53,442 nt of DNA from JAICNG01 sp035249985 (GTDB taxonomy: Bacteria > Gemmatimonadota > Gemmatimonadetes > Gemmatimonadales > Gemmatimonadaceae), in assembly GCA_035249985.1 (NCBI GenBank), contig DATFFP010000038.1, positions 1 to 53,442 of the forward strand. The letters are read 5' to 3'. Under the pieces are notes generated by a model. The model saw nothing but the letters and a program-made list of their open reading frames with translations, did not search any database and was not told where the DNA came from. The position numbers and the translations under genes are program-made. Below, one piece after another: positions 8,612 to 16,582 of the stretch; the first letter of the stretch is position 1, and each line of letters opens with the position of its first letter.

Positions 8612-9967
8612 ATGAGGTCCGCGCTCCATCCGTGTTCATCCGCCCAAATTCGCGGCTGGCTCCTCCTCGGCCTGCTGGCGACGCTCACCGCCTGCGACCG
8701 CGCCAGATCGTTAGGCGATCGCGGGTTCCGCTCGCCGCGCGACGAGTACGTCCAGGCGCTCGAGGAGGCCGACCTTCATCGCACCGCGGTCGGGCGCGAC
8801 TGGATCGCGGCGGGGGATGCCGCATTGAGCGTCGCTACGCACGTCAGTGCTCCGCATCGCGAAGCCGTACACCTGCCGGCGAGCGAGCCGCGAGCGGTGG
8901 CCTGGAGGGTCCCGCTTCGCCGCGGCGATCGACTCATCGCGTCGGCCGAAGTGGCGATGGACCCGCTCGGCCGCCTCTTCATCGATCTCTTCTCGGCGCC
9001 GCGCGACACGACCGAGACGTACGAGCGGGTGGCGAGCGCGCCGGACGGGGGCACCGCGATCGACGTCGAGATCCGGCGCGACGGCGAGTACGTGCTGCGC
9101 GCGCAGCCCGAGCTCCTGCGGGGCGGTCGCGTCGTCGTGACGATCACCACCGGGCCGACACTCGCGTTTCCCGTCGCCGGGCGCGATGCCCGAATCGCGC
9201 GGAGTCTGTTCGGCGCACCTCGCGATGCCGGACGCCGGTCGCACCATGGCGTCGATCTCTTCGCGCCGCGAGGCACTCCTGTGGTCGCCGCCGCGCCAGG
9301 GATCGTCAGGCGGGTGGGAGAAACGGATCTCGGTGGCAACGTCGTATGGCTGCTCGACACGCGCCGCGAGCAGTCGCTGTACTACGCGCACCTGGACCGG
9401 CAGCTGGTGGACGCCGGCGACATCGTCCAGGTGGGCGACACGCTTGGTCTCGTCGGCAATACGGGGAACGCGCGGAGTACACCGCCGCACTTGCACTTCG
9501 GGATTTACCGGAGAGGGCAGGGGCCCGTGGATCCGCTTCCGTTTATCGATACCCGTCGCGGCACGCCGCCCGAGATCACCGCCGACACGTCGCTGTTTGG
9601 CGCCCGCATGCGGATCGCGCGCGCGCAGGTCGTAATGCGACCGTCACCGCGGGCGAATGGCGATTCGACGCGCGCCGTGCCACGAAGCGCGGTGCTCACG
9701 GTGCTCGGCGCTGCGGGAGGCTGGTTGCGCGTCAGGCTGCCGGGCGGCGAAGCAGGCTTCGTGACGGCGACCGCGGTGCAGCGCCTGGGAGCGCCGATCA
9801 CGGTGGTCTCTCGTGAGGCGGGAGTAGTGTTGCGAGAGCGTCCAAGCCCGGCGGCGGTCATCGTGGACAGCCTCCCCAGTCGTGCGCGTCTGTCAGTGCT
9901 CGGCCGATATGGGCGGTGGCTGCTGGTTGCAACGGAAGAGAAGCGGGAAGGGTGGATAGCCGAGTAG
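8612..9967 (+). CDS. M23-family LytM-type peptidase lipoprotein with C-terminal SH3b domains
   Basis: A 451-residue lipoprotein. The start at 8612 is chosen over an in-frame ATG 60 bases upstream because GAGGAG precedes it and a signal peptide with lipobox (LLATLTAC, Cys28) follows. A beta-rich region comes next (about 90-185). The M23 domain has the zinc motifs HHGVDLFAP (His212, Asp216) and HLHFG (His293, His295). Two SH3-like domains follow (RIARAQVVMRPSP and SREAGVVLRERPS). With metal ligands intact it probably cuts peptidoglycan cross-links in the periplasm. It follows the two-component pair by about 70 bases and could be cotranscribed. Confidence 0.88.
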   Translation: MRSALHPCSSAQIRGWLLLGLLATLTACDRARSLGDRGFRSPRDEYVQALEEADLHRTAVGRDWIAAGDAALSVATHVSAPHREAVHLPASEPRAVAWRVPLRRGDRLIASAEVAMDPLGRLFIDLFSAPRDTTETYERVASAPDGGTAIDVEIRRDGEYVLRAQPELLRGGRVVVTITTGPTLAFPVAGRDARIARSLFGAPRDAGRRSHHGVDLFAPRGTPVVAAAPGIVRRVGETDLGGNVVWLLDTRREQSLYYAHLDRQLVDAGDIVQVGDTLGLVGNTGNARSTPPHLHFGIYRRGQGPVDPLPFIDTRRGTPPEITADTSLFGARMRIARAQVVMRPSPRANGDSTRAVPRSAVLTVLGAAGGWLRVRLPGGEAGFVTATAVQRLGAPITVVSREAGVVLRERPSPAAVIVDSLPSRARLSVLGRYGRWLLVATEEKREGWIAE

Positions 9968-9987
9968 CCGAGGTTGTCGAGGGAACG

Positions 9988-10422
9988 TCATGGCGCTCTT
10001 CGACCAGGTCGATTCCTCGGCCCTCGTCGCCCGTTGCGCTGCTCGAACACCACCTCGCCTTCCACGATCATGTAGCGAATGAATCGGCGGCTCACGTCCT
10101 TGAACTCGGGCATCCGGTCGCGGAAGCGATCGTTGCTGACCACGCGCGCGCCGAGCTCGCGGGCGAACGACAGGATGAAATAGTCGGCATCGGTACCGGC
10201 CGGGGCCTGCTTCAGCTCGCCGTCGTTCACCAGCTTCTCGTACCCTTCCGTATCGTCTATTTGATGACGCAGGGCGGCATCGACGACGAGCACGGGCTCG
10301 AGACCCTTCTCGACCAGCTTGGCTCGCATGAGAAGGATATTCTCCAGCCGCGCCGACCCACCCTCGGTCGAGTGCGCGACGTTCGATCCATCGACGATCG
10401 TGATGCGGGACTTCTTGGTCAT
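9988..10422 (-). CDS. NYN-domain (Zc3h12a-like) ribonuclease
   Basis: A 144-residue PIN-like nuclease. All the acidic motifs of the NYN/Zc3h12a family are visible: ITIVDGSNVAHS near the N-terminus, VLVVDAALRHQ, GTDADYFILSFA and VVSNDRFRDR. These aspartates hold the metal ions for RNA cleavage. It stands alone, convergent with the M23 gene and divergent from the aminotransferase gene, with a large hairpin repeat in the divergent gap. The RNA target is unknown; in bacteria such stand-alone proteins are thought to act in RNA processing or decay. Confidence 0.85.
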   Translation of the reverse strand: MTKKSRITIVDGSNVAHSTEGGSARLENILLMRAKLVEKGLEPVLVVDAALRHQIDDTEGYEKLVNDGELKQAPAGTDADYFILSFARELGARVVSNDRFRDRMPEFKDVSRRFIRYMIVEGEVVFEQRNGRRGPRNRPGRRAP

Positions 10423-10455
10423 GGGGTCCCGGTAATGCAGGGATAGTACCGGGAA

Positions 10456-10580
10456 GGGTCCTCGGGGTCCTCAGGGTCCTCGGGGTCCTCGGGGTCCTCG
10501 GGGTCGAAACCCTGAGCACTCGCACGTCGAGGACCCTGAGGACCCTGAGGACCTTGAGCACCCTGAGCAGCTTGAGCACC
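10456..10580. repeat. Hairpin element with GGTCCTCGG / GAGGACCCT tandem arms
   Basis: The left arm (about 10456-10505) is five to six copies of GGTCCTCGG. A loop containing CCTGAGCACTCGCAC follows. The right arm (about 10529-10558) is copies of GAGGACCCT that decay into TTGAGCACC-like units up to about 10580. The arms are complementary. The element fills the divergent gap between the NYN gene and the aminotransferase gene and runs into the possible first codons of the latter. Confidence 0.85.
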
Positions 10581-10589
10581 TTTGCGTCC

Positions 10590-11867
10590 GTGCCCTCTCG
10601 CCGAGCCTTCCTTGCCACGATGGCGGCAACCGCCGTCGCGCCCAGCTTTCGGCGTGACGCCCTGCTGAGAGCGAGCGAGCTCGCCGCGCCCGTGGGCGGC
10701 GCGGCGGACGACGAGGATTACTGGCGCGAAGTGCAGCGCGCCTTCGACCTCGATCGCACGATCATCAATCTGAACAATGGCGGCGTCTCACCATCGCCGA
10801 CGCACGTGCTCGATGCGATGGTCCGCGATCTCCGGTTCTCGAACGTCGCGCCCGTTCACCACATGTGGGACGTGCTCGAGCCACGCATCGAGGGGGTGCG
10901 ACGCGAGCTCGCCCGCGAGTTCGGTTGCGATCCTGAAGAGCTGGCGATCACGAGGAACGCGTCTGAATCCATGGAGACGCTGATCCTCGGACTCGACCTG
11001 ACGCGCGGCGATGAGGTGATCGTCACCACCCAGAACTATCCGCGCATGCTCACCACCTGGGAGCAGCGCAGCCGTCGCGAGGGAATCGTCGTCAGGCCGA
11101 TCACCTTCGAGGTTCCGCCGCGCTCGATGACGTACGTCGTCGATCGATTCCGGCAGGCGATCACACCGCGGACGCGGGTGATCGAGGTCCCGCACATCAC
11201 CAACCTCACCGGCCAGATCATGCCCGTGCGGGAGCTGGTGCAGCTGGGGCGTGCGCAGAACATCGAGGTGCTGGTGGATGGCGCGCACTCGTTCGCGCAC
11301 TTCCCGTTCACCCGCGATGCGCTCGCGTGCGACTGGTTCGGCACGAGTCTGCACAAGTGGCTCCTCGCCCCGATCGGAACGGGATTCCTCTACGTGCGCC
11401 GCGAGAAGATCCCATCGCTCTGGCCACTCATGGCGGCACCGAAGCCGATGGACGCGAACGTCCGCAAGTACGAGGAGATAGGAACGCACCCGGCGGCGAA
11501 CCACAACGCGATCGCGGTCGCGCTCGCCTTCCATCGGGCGATTGGCTCCGAGCGCAAAGCGTCTCGTCTCCGCTTTCTGCGCGATCGCTGGGCGAAGCGC
11601 CTGACGACGGCGAGCGATCGCTGTCGCATCCTGACCCCGCTCGGTGACCCCAGGCAGTCGTGCGGCATCGGCCTCCTTCACATCGACGGCGTGGAAGTCC
11701 CGAAGATGGTCGCGCACCTCTGGGACAAGCACCGGATCATCACGACGCCGATCGTCCATCAAGAGTTCACGGGGCTCCGGATAACGCCTAACGTGTACAC
11801 CTCTCCCGAAGAGGTCGACGTATTTGGGGATGCGGTGCTGGCGGCGCTGAAAGCCGGGGTGTCCTGA
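10590..11867 (+). CDS. Tat-exported class V aminotransferase (isopenicillin N epimerase-like)
   Basis: A PLP-dependent enzyme of the class V aminotransferase / cysteine desulfurase-like fold. I start it at GTG 10590 (425 residues) so that it opens with a twin-arginine signal (PSRRAFLATMAATAVAP). A TTG at 10554 would add 12 residues encoded by the degenerate repeat. Key segments are NNGGVSPSPTHV, DEVIVTTQNYPRM, VLVDGAHSFAHFPF (PLP-binding aspartate) and the Schiff-base lysine in TSLHKWLLAPIGTGF. Export by Tat fits a cofactor-loaded periplasmic enzyme. The family is diverse (epimerase, lyase, desulfurase), so the substrate is open. Confidence 0.85.
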   Translation: MPSRRAFLATMAATAVAPSFRRDALLRASELAAPVGGAADDEDYWREVQRAFDLDRTIINLNNGGVSPSPTHVLDAMVRDLRFSNVAPVHHMWDVLEPRIEGVRRELAREFGCDPEELAITRNASESMETLILGLDLTRGDEVIVTTQNYPRMLTTWEQRSRREGIVVRPITFEVPPRSMTYVVDRFRQAITPRTRVIEVPHITNLTGQIMPVRELVQLGRAQNIEVLVDGAHSFAHFPFTRDALACDWFGTSLHKWLLAPIGTGFLYVRREKIPSLWPLMAAPKPMDANVRKYEEIGTHPAANHNAIAVALAFHRAIGSERKASRLRFLRDRWAKRLTTASDRCRILTPLGDPRQSCGIGLLHIDGVEVPKMVAHLWDKHRIITTPIVHQEFTGLRITPNVYTSPEEVDVFGDAVLAALKAGVS

Positions 11868-11878
11868 GGGGCGTAGGA

Positions 11879-12011
11879 ACGGCAAAGATGACAGAATTCA
11901 GAATACAGAATTCAGAATTCAGATAATACCAACGGGGAGCCAAGAGCTGGCTCCCCGTGGTCGTTTCTGACTTCTGAATTCTGTATTCTGAATTCTGTCA
12001 TCTTTGCCGTT
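11879..12011. repeat. AT-rich inverted repeat with CAGAATTC-type arms
   Basis: Two perfect 40-base arms (11879-11918 and its reverse complement near 11972-12011) are built from variants of CAGAATTCAGAATACAGAATTC followed by GTCATCTTTGCCG. They enclose a second, GC-rich stem-loop. The arms are far richer in A+T than the surroundings and occur between convergent genes. It has the same architecture as the GAGGACCCT elements with an unrelated sequence. Confidence 0.85.
11931..11959. terminator. Bidirectional terminator hairpin between aminotransferase and FtsH-like genes
   Basis: ACGGGGAGCCA (11932-11942) pairs perfectly with TGGCTCCCCGT (11948-11958) around a 5-base loop. It sits in the middle of the larger inverted repeat, between two genes that converge. 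Downstream T-runs are weak on both strands (CGTTTCTG; TTATCTG), so the outer repeat may help. Confidence 0.7.
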
Positions 12012-12020
12012 GACCCCTCG

Positions 12021-13919
12021 CTATGCCGCCACCGCGCGCTGTACCCCATGCCGAGATGCAAGCTCGTACACCTCTTCCGACGAGATCACATCTCTCTCGA
12101 GCAGCGCCTCAGCGATCGCCTCCACCGCGTCGCGGTGCTCCTTCACGATCGCGACCGCGCGGTCGGCCTGGGCCGAGATCAACGTCCGAACGGCGGCGTC
12201 GATCTGGGCCTGGAGCTGTGCGCTCGGCGCGCCGCCCTGCGCGGCGGGGTCGGCGCTGATGAGACCGATCTCATCGCTCATGCCGAACTCCCCGACCATG
12301 CGCCGGGCCACGTGCGTCGCGTGCACCAGATCGCTTCCTGCACCCGACGTCACCGCGTCGGGACCGAGGAAGACCGACTCGGCCGCCCGGCCACCCAGCG
12401 CCTTCGCGATCACGCCCTCGAGGTAGCGCCGCGAGTGCAGGTGACGATCGGCTTCGGGGGCGAAGTGTGCAGCGCCCAAGGAGCGGCCGCGCGGCTCGAT
12501 CGTGACCTTGTGCAGCTTGTCGTCGGGGCAGGCGACCATACCCACCACGGCATGCCCCGCCTCGTGCAATGCGATGAGCCGCCGCTCGCCAGTCGTGACG
12601 ATCACGCCCGCGCGAACGCGCCCGAGCAGAATGCGATCGCGTGCCTGCTCGATGTGCGCCGCCGAGATGAGCATGGACTCGGATTGCACGGCGATGATCG
12701 CCGCTTCGTTGAGCAGGTTCGCCAGGTCCGCGCCTGAATGACCGACCGTGAGCTGCGCGAGGCGCTCGAGATCGACATCGTCGGCGAGGGGGGCCTTGGC
12801 GGCGTGAATCTTCAGGATCTCGAGGCGATCGCGAACCGTCGGAAGCTGGACTTCCACGATGCGATCGAAGCGGCCGGGGCGACGCACGGCTGGATCGAGC
12901 ATGTCTTCGCGATTCGTTGCCGCCATCCACACGACCCCGTCGCTGCCCTGCATTCCATCCATCTCGACGAGCAGCTGGTTGAGCGTGACTTCTTCCTCGC
13001 CGGAGCGGTTGGGTCGCCCACGCCGTCCGCCCAGAGAGTCGAACTCGTCGATGAAGACGATGCAGGGCGCCTGCTCGCGCGCCTGCTTGGCGAGCTGGCG
13101 GATGCGTCGTGATCCCACGCCAACGTAGACCTCGTTGAAGTCAGAGCCCGCGGCCATGATGACGGGGCAGCCCGCTTCGCCGGCGACGGCGCGGGCGAGC
13201 AGCGTCTTGCCGGTACCAGGCGCGCCGACGAGCAGCACGCCCTTCGGACATTTTGCCCCCATCGCGCGAAACCGTTCCGGGTCGCGCAGGTAGGCGATCA
13301 CATCGCGCAGGTCAGCCTGCGCTTCGGCGACGCCGCCGACGTCCGCCATCGTGAGCTGACGGGACGGGGGCGTCGCGATGAATCGGCGCGATGCACCCCC
13401 GCGCTGACGCAGCGCCACGAACGCGACGAGCGAGAGCAACGCGAGAAGGCTGATGACCTGAATCACCGTTTCGGCCGACGGTGCCCGCGACTTGTCGCCC
13501 ATGCGAACCTTGGCGCCGCTGGCCGCCCACCGCTCGAGATCGGCGACGGACAGTGCGCTCGCCGGGACCGACGTCACCACGATGCGCGAGCGGCTCTCGG
13601 CCGCGCGATAGGGCGCCTTGAGCTTGGCAATGATGCGGTTGCCCCCGTCCTCGAGCGTCAGCTCTTCGACGCCGCCCGCGGCGAGCGCGGCCGCAACCTC
13701 GGAGTAGGGAACAACGGGAAGGACCGCCTGACCGGGACGGACCATCGCCCAGCTGGTGATTCCGACCGCGCTCGCCACGACGAGAACGAGAAGGAGCAGA
13801 CGCTGGCGACCTGGACCGCGCCGGCGCAGGACGGCGAAAGCGTCGCGTTCCCGGGCAGTACGCCGCGACTTCGGAAGAGTCGGCGGCTCGCTCTTGAGAG
13901 GCTGATTGGGCGAGGACAC
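12021..13919 (-). CDS. ftsH: FtsH-like membrane AAA+ zinc metalloprotease
   Basis: A 632-residue protein. The N-terminal region has a transmembrane helix (LLLLVLVVASAVGITSW), a short periplasmic domain and a second helix (VIQVISLLALLSLVAFVAL). The AAA+ domain has Walker A GAPGTGKT (about residue 231), Walker B IVFIDEFDSLG and second-region arginines (RRPGRFDR). The protease domain has the zinc motif HEAGH (about 452). The pore loop reads YVGVG instead of FVGVG, and the preceding VEM is NEV, so it is a divergent paralogue or lineage variant. It should degrade membrane and misfolded cytoplasmic proteins. It is isolated between a terminator and a divergent lipoprotein gene. Confidence 0.9.
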   Translation of the reverse strand: MSSPNQPLKSEPPTLPKSRRTARERDAFAVLRRRGPGRQRLLLLVLVVASAVGITSWAMVRPGQAVLPVVPYSEVAAALAAGGVEELTLEDGGNRIIAKLKAPYRAAESRSRIVVTSVPASALSVADLERWAASGAKVRMGDKSRAPSAETVIQVISLLALLSLVAFVALRQRGGASRRFIATPPSRQLTMADVGGVAEAQADLRDVIAYLRDPERFRAMGAKCPKGVLLVGAPGTGKTLLARAVAGEAGCPVIMAAGSDFNEVYVGVGSRRIRQLAKQAREQAPCIVFIDEFDSLGGRRGRPNRSGEEEVTLNQLLVEMDGMQGSDGVVWMAATNREDMLDPAVRRPGRFDRIVEVQLPTVRDRLEILKIHAAKAPLADDVDLERLAQLTVGHSGADLANLLNEAAIIAVQSESMLISAAHIEQARDRILLGRVRAGVIVTTGERRLIALHEAGHAVVGMVACPDDKLHKVTIEPRGRSLGAAHFAPEADRHLHSRRYLEGVIAKALGGRAAESVFLGPDAVTSGAGSDLVHATHVARRMVGEFGMSDEIGLISADPAAQGGAPSAQLQAQIDAAVRTLISAQADRAVAIVKEHRDAVEAIAEALLERDVISSEEVYELASRHGVQRAVAA

Positions 13920-14225
13920 GTTGGGACGTCGGATCGATTGTCGAGAACGACGTGCTCGGCGAGCACGAGACTGATGCGGGGGGCGAGCAACCGGGCGCGA
14001 TCGGTCACGCGGTGCTCGTAAGCGAAAGACGGAAGAAGCGGGGGTTGGTAACCGCCTCTTCCGTACTACCGCGAAATCAAGCGGTGGGTTCCAGAAGGCG
14101 GCGGGCTCGCAATGGTGCCGTCAGTGTTTGTGTGGCGCAACACATTGCACAACAAGGGTAGCGACGATGCGTCGCGAGATCAAATGAAGTCCAGCAAGGT
14201 GAGGTATTTACGTGTTGGCACACCT
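13920..14225. other. Divergent upstream region with TTGC/GCAACA-rich motif
   Basis: About 300 bases between the FtsH-like gene and the sigma-54-type promoter. I see no gene. At 14128-14157 an imperfect palindrome (TGTGTGGCGCAACACA) and nearby GCAACA and TTGC boxes resemble the palindrome upstream of the autokinase gene. It lies about 95-125 bases before the predicted start point, a typical enhancer position. Confidence 0.35.
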
Positions 14226-14241
14226 AGGCACATCGGTTGCT
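14226..14241 (+). promoter_or_regulatory. Strong candidate sigma-54 promoter of a surface lipoprotein
   Basis: AGGCACATCGGTTGCT matches TGGCACG-N4-TTGCW at all but two fixed positions. It keeps GG at -24, GC at -12 and exact spacing. The start would be near 14252, about 40 bases before the ATG at 14294. It is the best sigma-54 site I found in the window. Confidence 0.65.
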
Positions 14242-14293
14242 AACGGTCGTCGCGTCCGCAGTCCCCCGCGATCCCTCACCAAAGAAAGGCCCA

Positions 14294-15136
14294 ATGAACT
14301 ATCGACCCACGAAGTACCTCATGGCGTTCGCGCTCGCGACGGTCGCCGTCGTCAGCGCGTGCAGCGACACCGGCCCCACTGAGCCAACGCGCGTCAACGC
14401 TCCGCGATTCAACCTCAACACAGGAACCCCTGGCCAGAAGCTCGTTCTGTGCAAGCAGGGCGCGGCAGGAACGTTCGAGGTCTCGCTGGCGCAGAATGCC
14501 CTCGGCTCGCTCGCCGTCACCAATCCGTTCACCGTCAACGCGGGTGAGTGCGTCGATGTGTGGATTGGCCGCTTGAACGGAGATGGCTCGTGCTGCGAGC
14601 CGATGGATGGCGTGACGATCACCGAGACGAGCGCGATTCCGGTGTCGATCTCGGTCGCGGCGCCCGAAGGACAGAACTGCTTCATCACCGGAAGCGGCCC
14701 GAGCTTCATCTCGCTCGAGCTCAACACGTACAACGGCTGCACGGTGACGTTCGTGAACGACCAGCCACCTCCGCCGCCTCCAGGTGGCGAGGGCTGCACG
14801 CCAGGATTCTGGAAGAACAGCGTCGGTAGCTGGCCCGCTGGCTACCTCCCGGGCGCGGACTTCGATGCAACGTTCGGCGTCGACGGCTTCAACCCGAACA
14901 TCTCGCTGCTGGCAGCGGCGGGCTTGGAGGGTGGTGGGAAGAATGCGCTTGCGCGTCACGCCGTCGCCGCGCTCCTGAACTCGGCATCGGCCGGCGTCGA
15001 CTATGGTATGTCGACCGCCGAGGTGATCGCCGCGGTACAGGCGGCATTCGCGAGTGGGAACTTCGAGAGCACCAAGAACCAGCTCGAAGCGCTCAACCAG
15101 AGTGGATGCCCGCTGGCGAACGACGACAGCTTCTAA
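14294..15136 (+). CDS. Surface lipoprotein with CTPGFWKN domain
   Basis: A 280-residue lipoprotein. The ATG at 14294 follows AGAAAGG and begins a signal peptide with lipobox (VAVVSAC). Residues about 45-150 form a cysteine-containing beta-rich region. A proline-rich linker (QPPPPPPGGEG) leads to a C-terminal domain opening with GCTPGFWKNSVGSWP and ending in helices (ALNQSGCPLAND). The CTPG(F/Y)WKN domain recurs in secreted proteins of environmental bacteria, but I know no function for it. The sigma-54 promoter just upstream suggests that it belongs to the regulon of the EPS activator, perhaps as a matrix or surface protein. Confidence 0.8.
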   Translation: MNYRPTKYLMAFALATVAVVSACSDTGPTEPTRVNAPRFNLNTGTPGQKLVLCKQGAAGTFEVSLAQNALGSLAVTNPFTVNAGECVDVWIGRLNGDGSCCEPMDGVTITETSAIPVSISVAAPEGQNCFITGSGPSFISLELNTYNGCTVTFVNDQPPPPPPGGEGCTPGFWKNSVGSWPAGYLPGADFDATFGVDGFNPNISLLAAAGLEGGGKNALARHAVAALLNSASAGVDYGMSTAEVIAAVQAAFASGNFESTKNQLEALNQSGCPLANDDSF

Positions 15137-15265
15137 GGTCGTCGGGGTTCTCGGGGTTCTCGGGGTCCTCAGGGATTAGTATGCTCAGGAATTCGCACCC
15201 TGAGGATCCTGAGGACCCTGAGGACCCTGAGGACCCTGCGGACCCTGAGGACCCTGCGGACCCTT
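15137..15265. repeat. Hairpin element with GGTCCTC / GAGGACCCT arms
   Basis: The left arm (about 15137-15173) has degenerate GGGGTTCTCG/GGGGTCCTC units. The loop carries TATGCTCAGGAATTCGCACCC. The right arm (about 15199-15265) has six to seven GAGGACCCT or GCGGACCCT units. It fills the gap between the convergent lipoprotein and VWA genes and touches the stop codon of the latter. Confidence 0.85.
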
Positions 15266-16544
15266 AAGAGACCTTTCGCGTCTTCCGCCGCAGAAAGTCC
15301 ATCAGTATGAACTGGCCGAGCGTCATGGTGTTCGTGAAGTAGGCCTTGCCTCGGCTGATCTCGGAGACTCGCTTCACGAACTCCACCAGCGCGCGGTCGC
15401 GGGCCAGCATGAAGGTGTTGATCATCACCCCCGCCCGGCGGCAGAGCGCGACTTCGCGCAGTGTTTGCGCGATGACCATCGCGTCCAGCCCCATCGAGTT
15501 CTTGTAGATCTGCCCGTTCGGCATCGTCAGCGCGCTCGGCTTGCCGTCGGTGATCATCACGATCTGACGCATGTCCTTCTTCTGCGACAGCAGAATGCGC
15601 CGCGCCAGCTTGAATCCCTCGGCCGTGTTGGTGTGATACGGTCCCACCTGCGAGCGCGCGAGCTCCGCGAGCGGGATCTCTTCGGCTGAATCGTGGAAGA
15701 GCACGACGCGGAGCGTGTCGCCGGGGAACTGCGTCCGGATGAGATGCGTGAGCGCGAGCGCGACCTTCTTCGCCGGCGTGAAGCGATCCTCGCCATACAG
15801 GATCATCGAGTGCGACGTGTCGAGCATCAGCACCGTCGCACACGACGACCGGTATTCGGCCTGACGGACCATCAAATCCGAGTAATCGAGGTCGATCGGC
15901 ACGCCGATGTCGCCCGTCCGCGCCAGCGCGTTGGTCAGCGTGGCGTTGACGTCGAGGTTGAGCACATCGCCGAACTCGTACGGCTTGCTCGACGCATCGG
16001 CCTCGACGCCCGTCGCGAGGTACGGTGTATCGTGGCTGCCGAAGCTCGACTTGCCGAGGGAGCCGAGAAGGTTGCGGAGTGTCTTGAAGCCGAGGAAATC
16101 GATGCCCTTCTCGGTGAGCTGGAACTGCACGTCGCGTGAGGCCGCGCGGGCGAGGCCGGCGGGACCGGTGACCGACTCGTGATTCGCCGGCATCTGCGGC
16201 GGTGCGTCGGCCGTGAGATACCCCTCTTCCATCAGGCGATTGATCAGCTCGTCGAGGAGCTTGGCGAGATTCGCCTGGGCTTCCGGCGAGCCGTCGCCGC
16301 GGAGGGCCTCGAGCATCTCGGGAGTGAATTGCCCACTCTCCATGAGCGCGTTGAGAATCGCCTCGCGCAGCGCTTCCATGGAGCGATCCTCATCGCCGCC
16401 GAACTCACCCCAGTAGGGGTGGAACTGCCGTCCGCCGGCGAAGCCCGACTGAAGGAGGAAGTCGGCGAGCTTGTCGAGCAGCGCCTGAAGGTCGACGGCG
16501 TCGGCGAGCTCGGGGGAGAACTTCGAGTAGGTGTGCTTCCGCAT
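15264..16544 (-). CDS. VWA-domain protein with MIDAS motif
   Basis: A 426-residue cytoplasmic protein. The ATG at 16544 is chosen because it follows a short AAGG and gives a sensible N-terminus. An upstream in-frame start would overlap the divergent MFS gene. The first half is helical. From about residue 235 there is a von Willebrand A fold with the metal site DTSHSM (D-x-S-x-S) and MITDGKPSA. Such proteins usually pair with a MoxR-type AAA+ chaperone, but none is adjacent here. Its start lies only 38 bases from the divergent MFS gene, so the two promoters must overlap. Confidence 0.82.
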   Translation of the reverse strand: MRKHTYSKFSPELADAVDLQALLDKLADFLLQSGFAGGRQFHPYWGEFGGDEDRSMEALREAILNALMESGQFTPEMLEALRGDGSPEAQANLAKLLDELINRLMEEGYLTADAPPQMPANHESVTGPAGLARAASRDVQFQLTEKGIDFLGFKTLRNLLGSLGKSSFGSHDTPYLATGVEADASSKPYEFGDVLNLDVNATLTNALARTGDIGVPIDLDYSDLMVRQAEYRSSCATVLMLDTSHSMILYGEDRFTPAKKVALALTHLIRTQFPGDTLRVVLFHDSAEEIPLAELARSQVGPYHTNTAEGFKLARRILLSQKKDMRQIVMITDGKPSALTMPNGQIYKNSMGLDAMVIAQTLREVALCRRAGVMINTFMLARDRALVEFVKRVSEISRGKAYFTNTMTLGQFILMDFLRRKTRKVS

Positions 16545-16582
16545 GAGATGACCTTGCCGGGCGGACGTGGTAAAATCAAGCC

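Noticed and set aside
9893..10618. Minus-strand 241-residue frame with RVLRVL repeats over the NYN gene
   Set aside because: It is a repeat-driven open frame overlapping the real NYN ribonuclease frame; no motif beyond the repeat.
15137..15265. Repeat arrays considered as CRISPR
   Set aside because: Units are 9 bases, contiguous and without spacers, with inverted arms; no cas genes are near.
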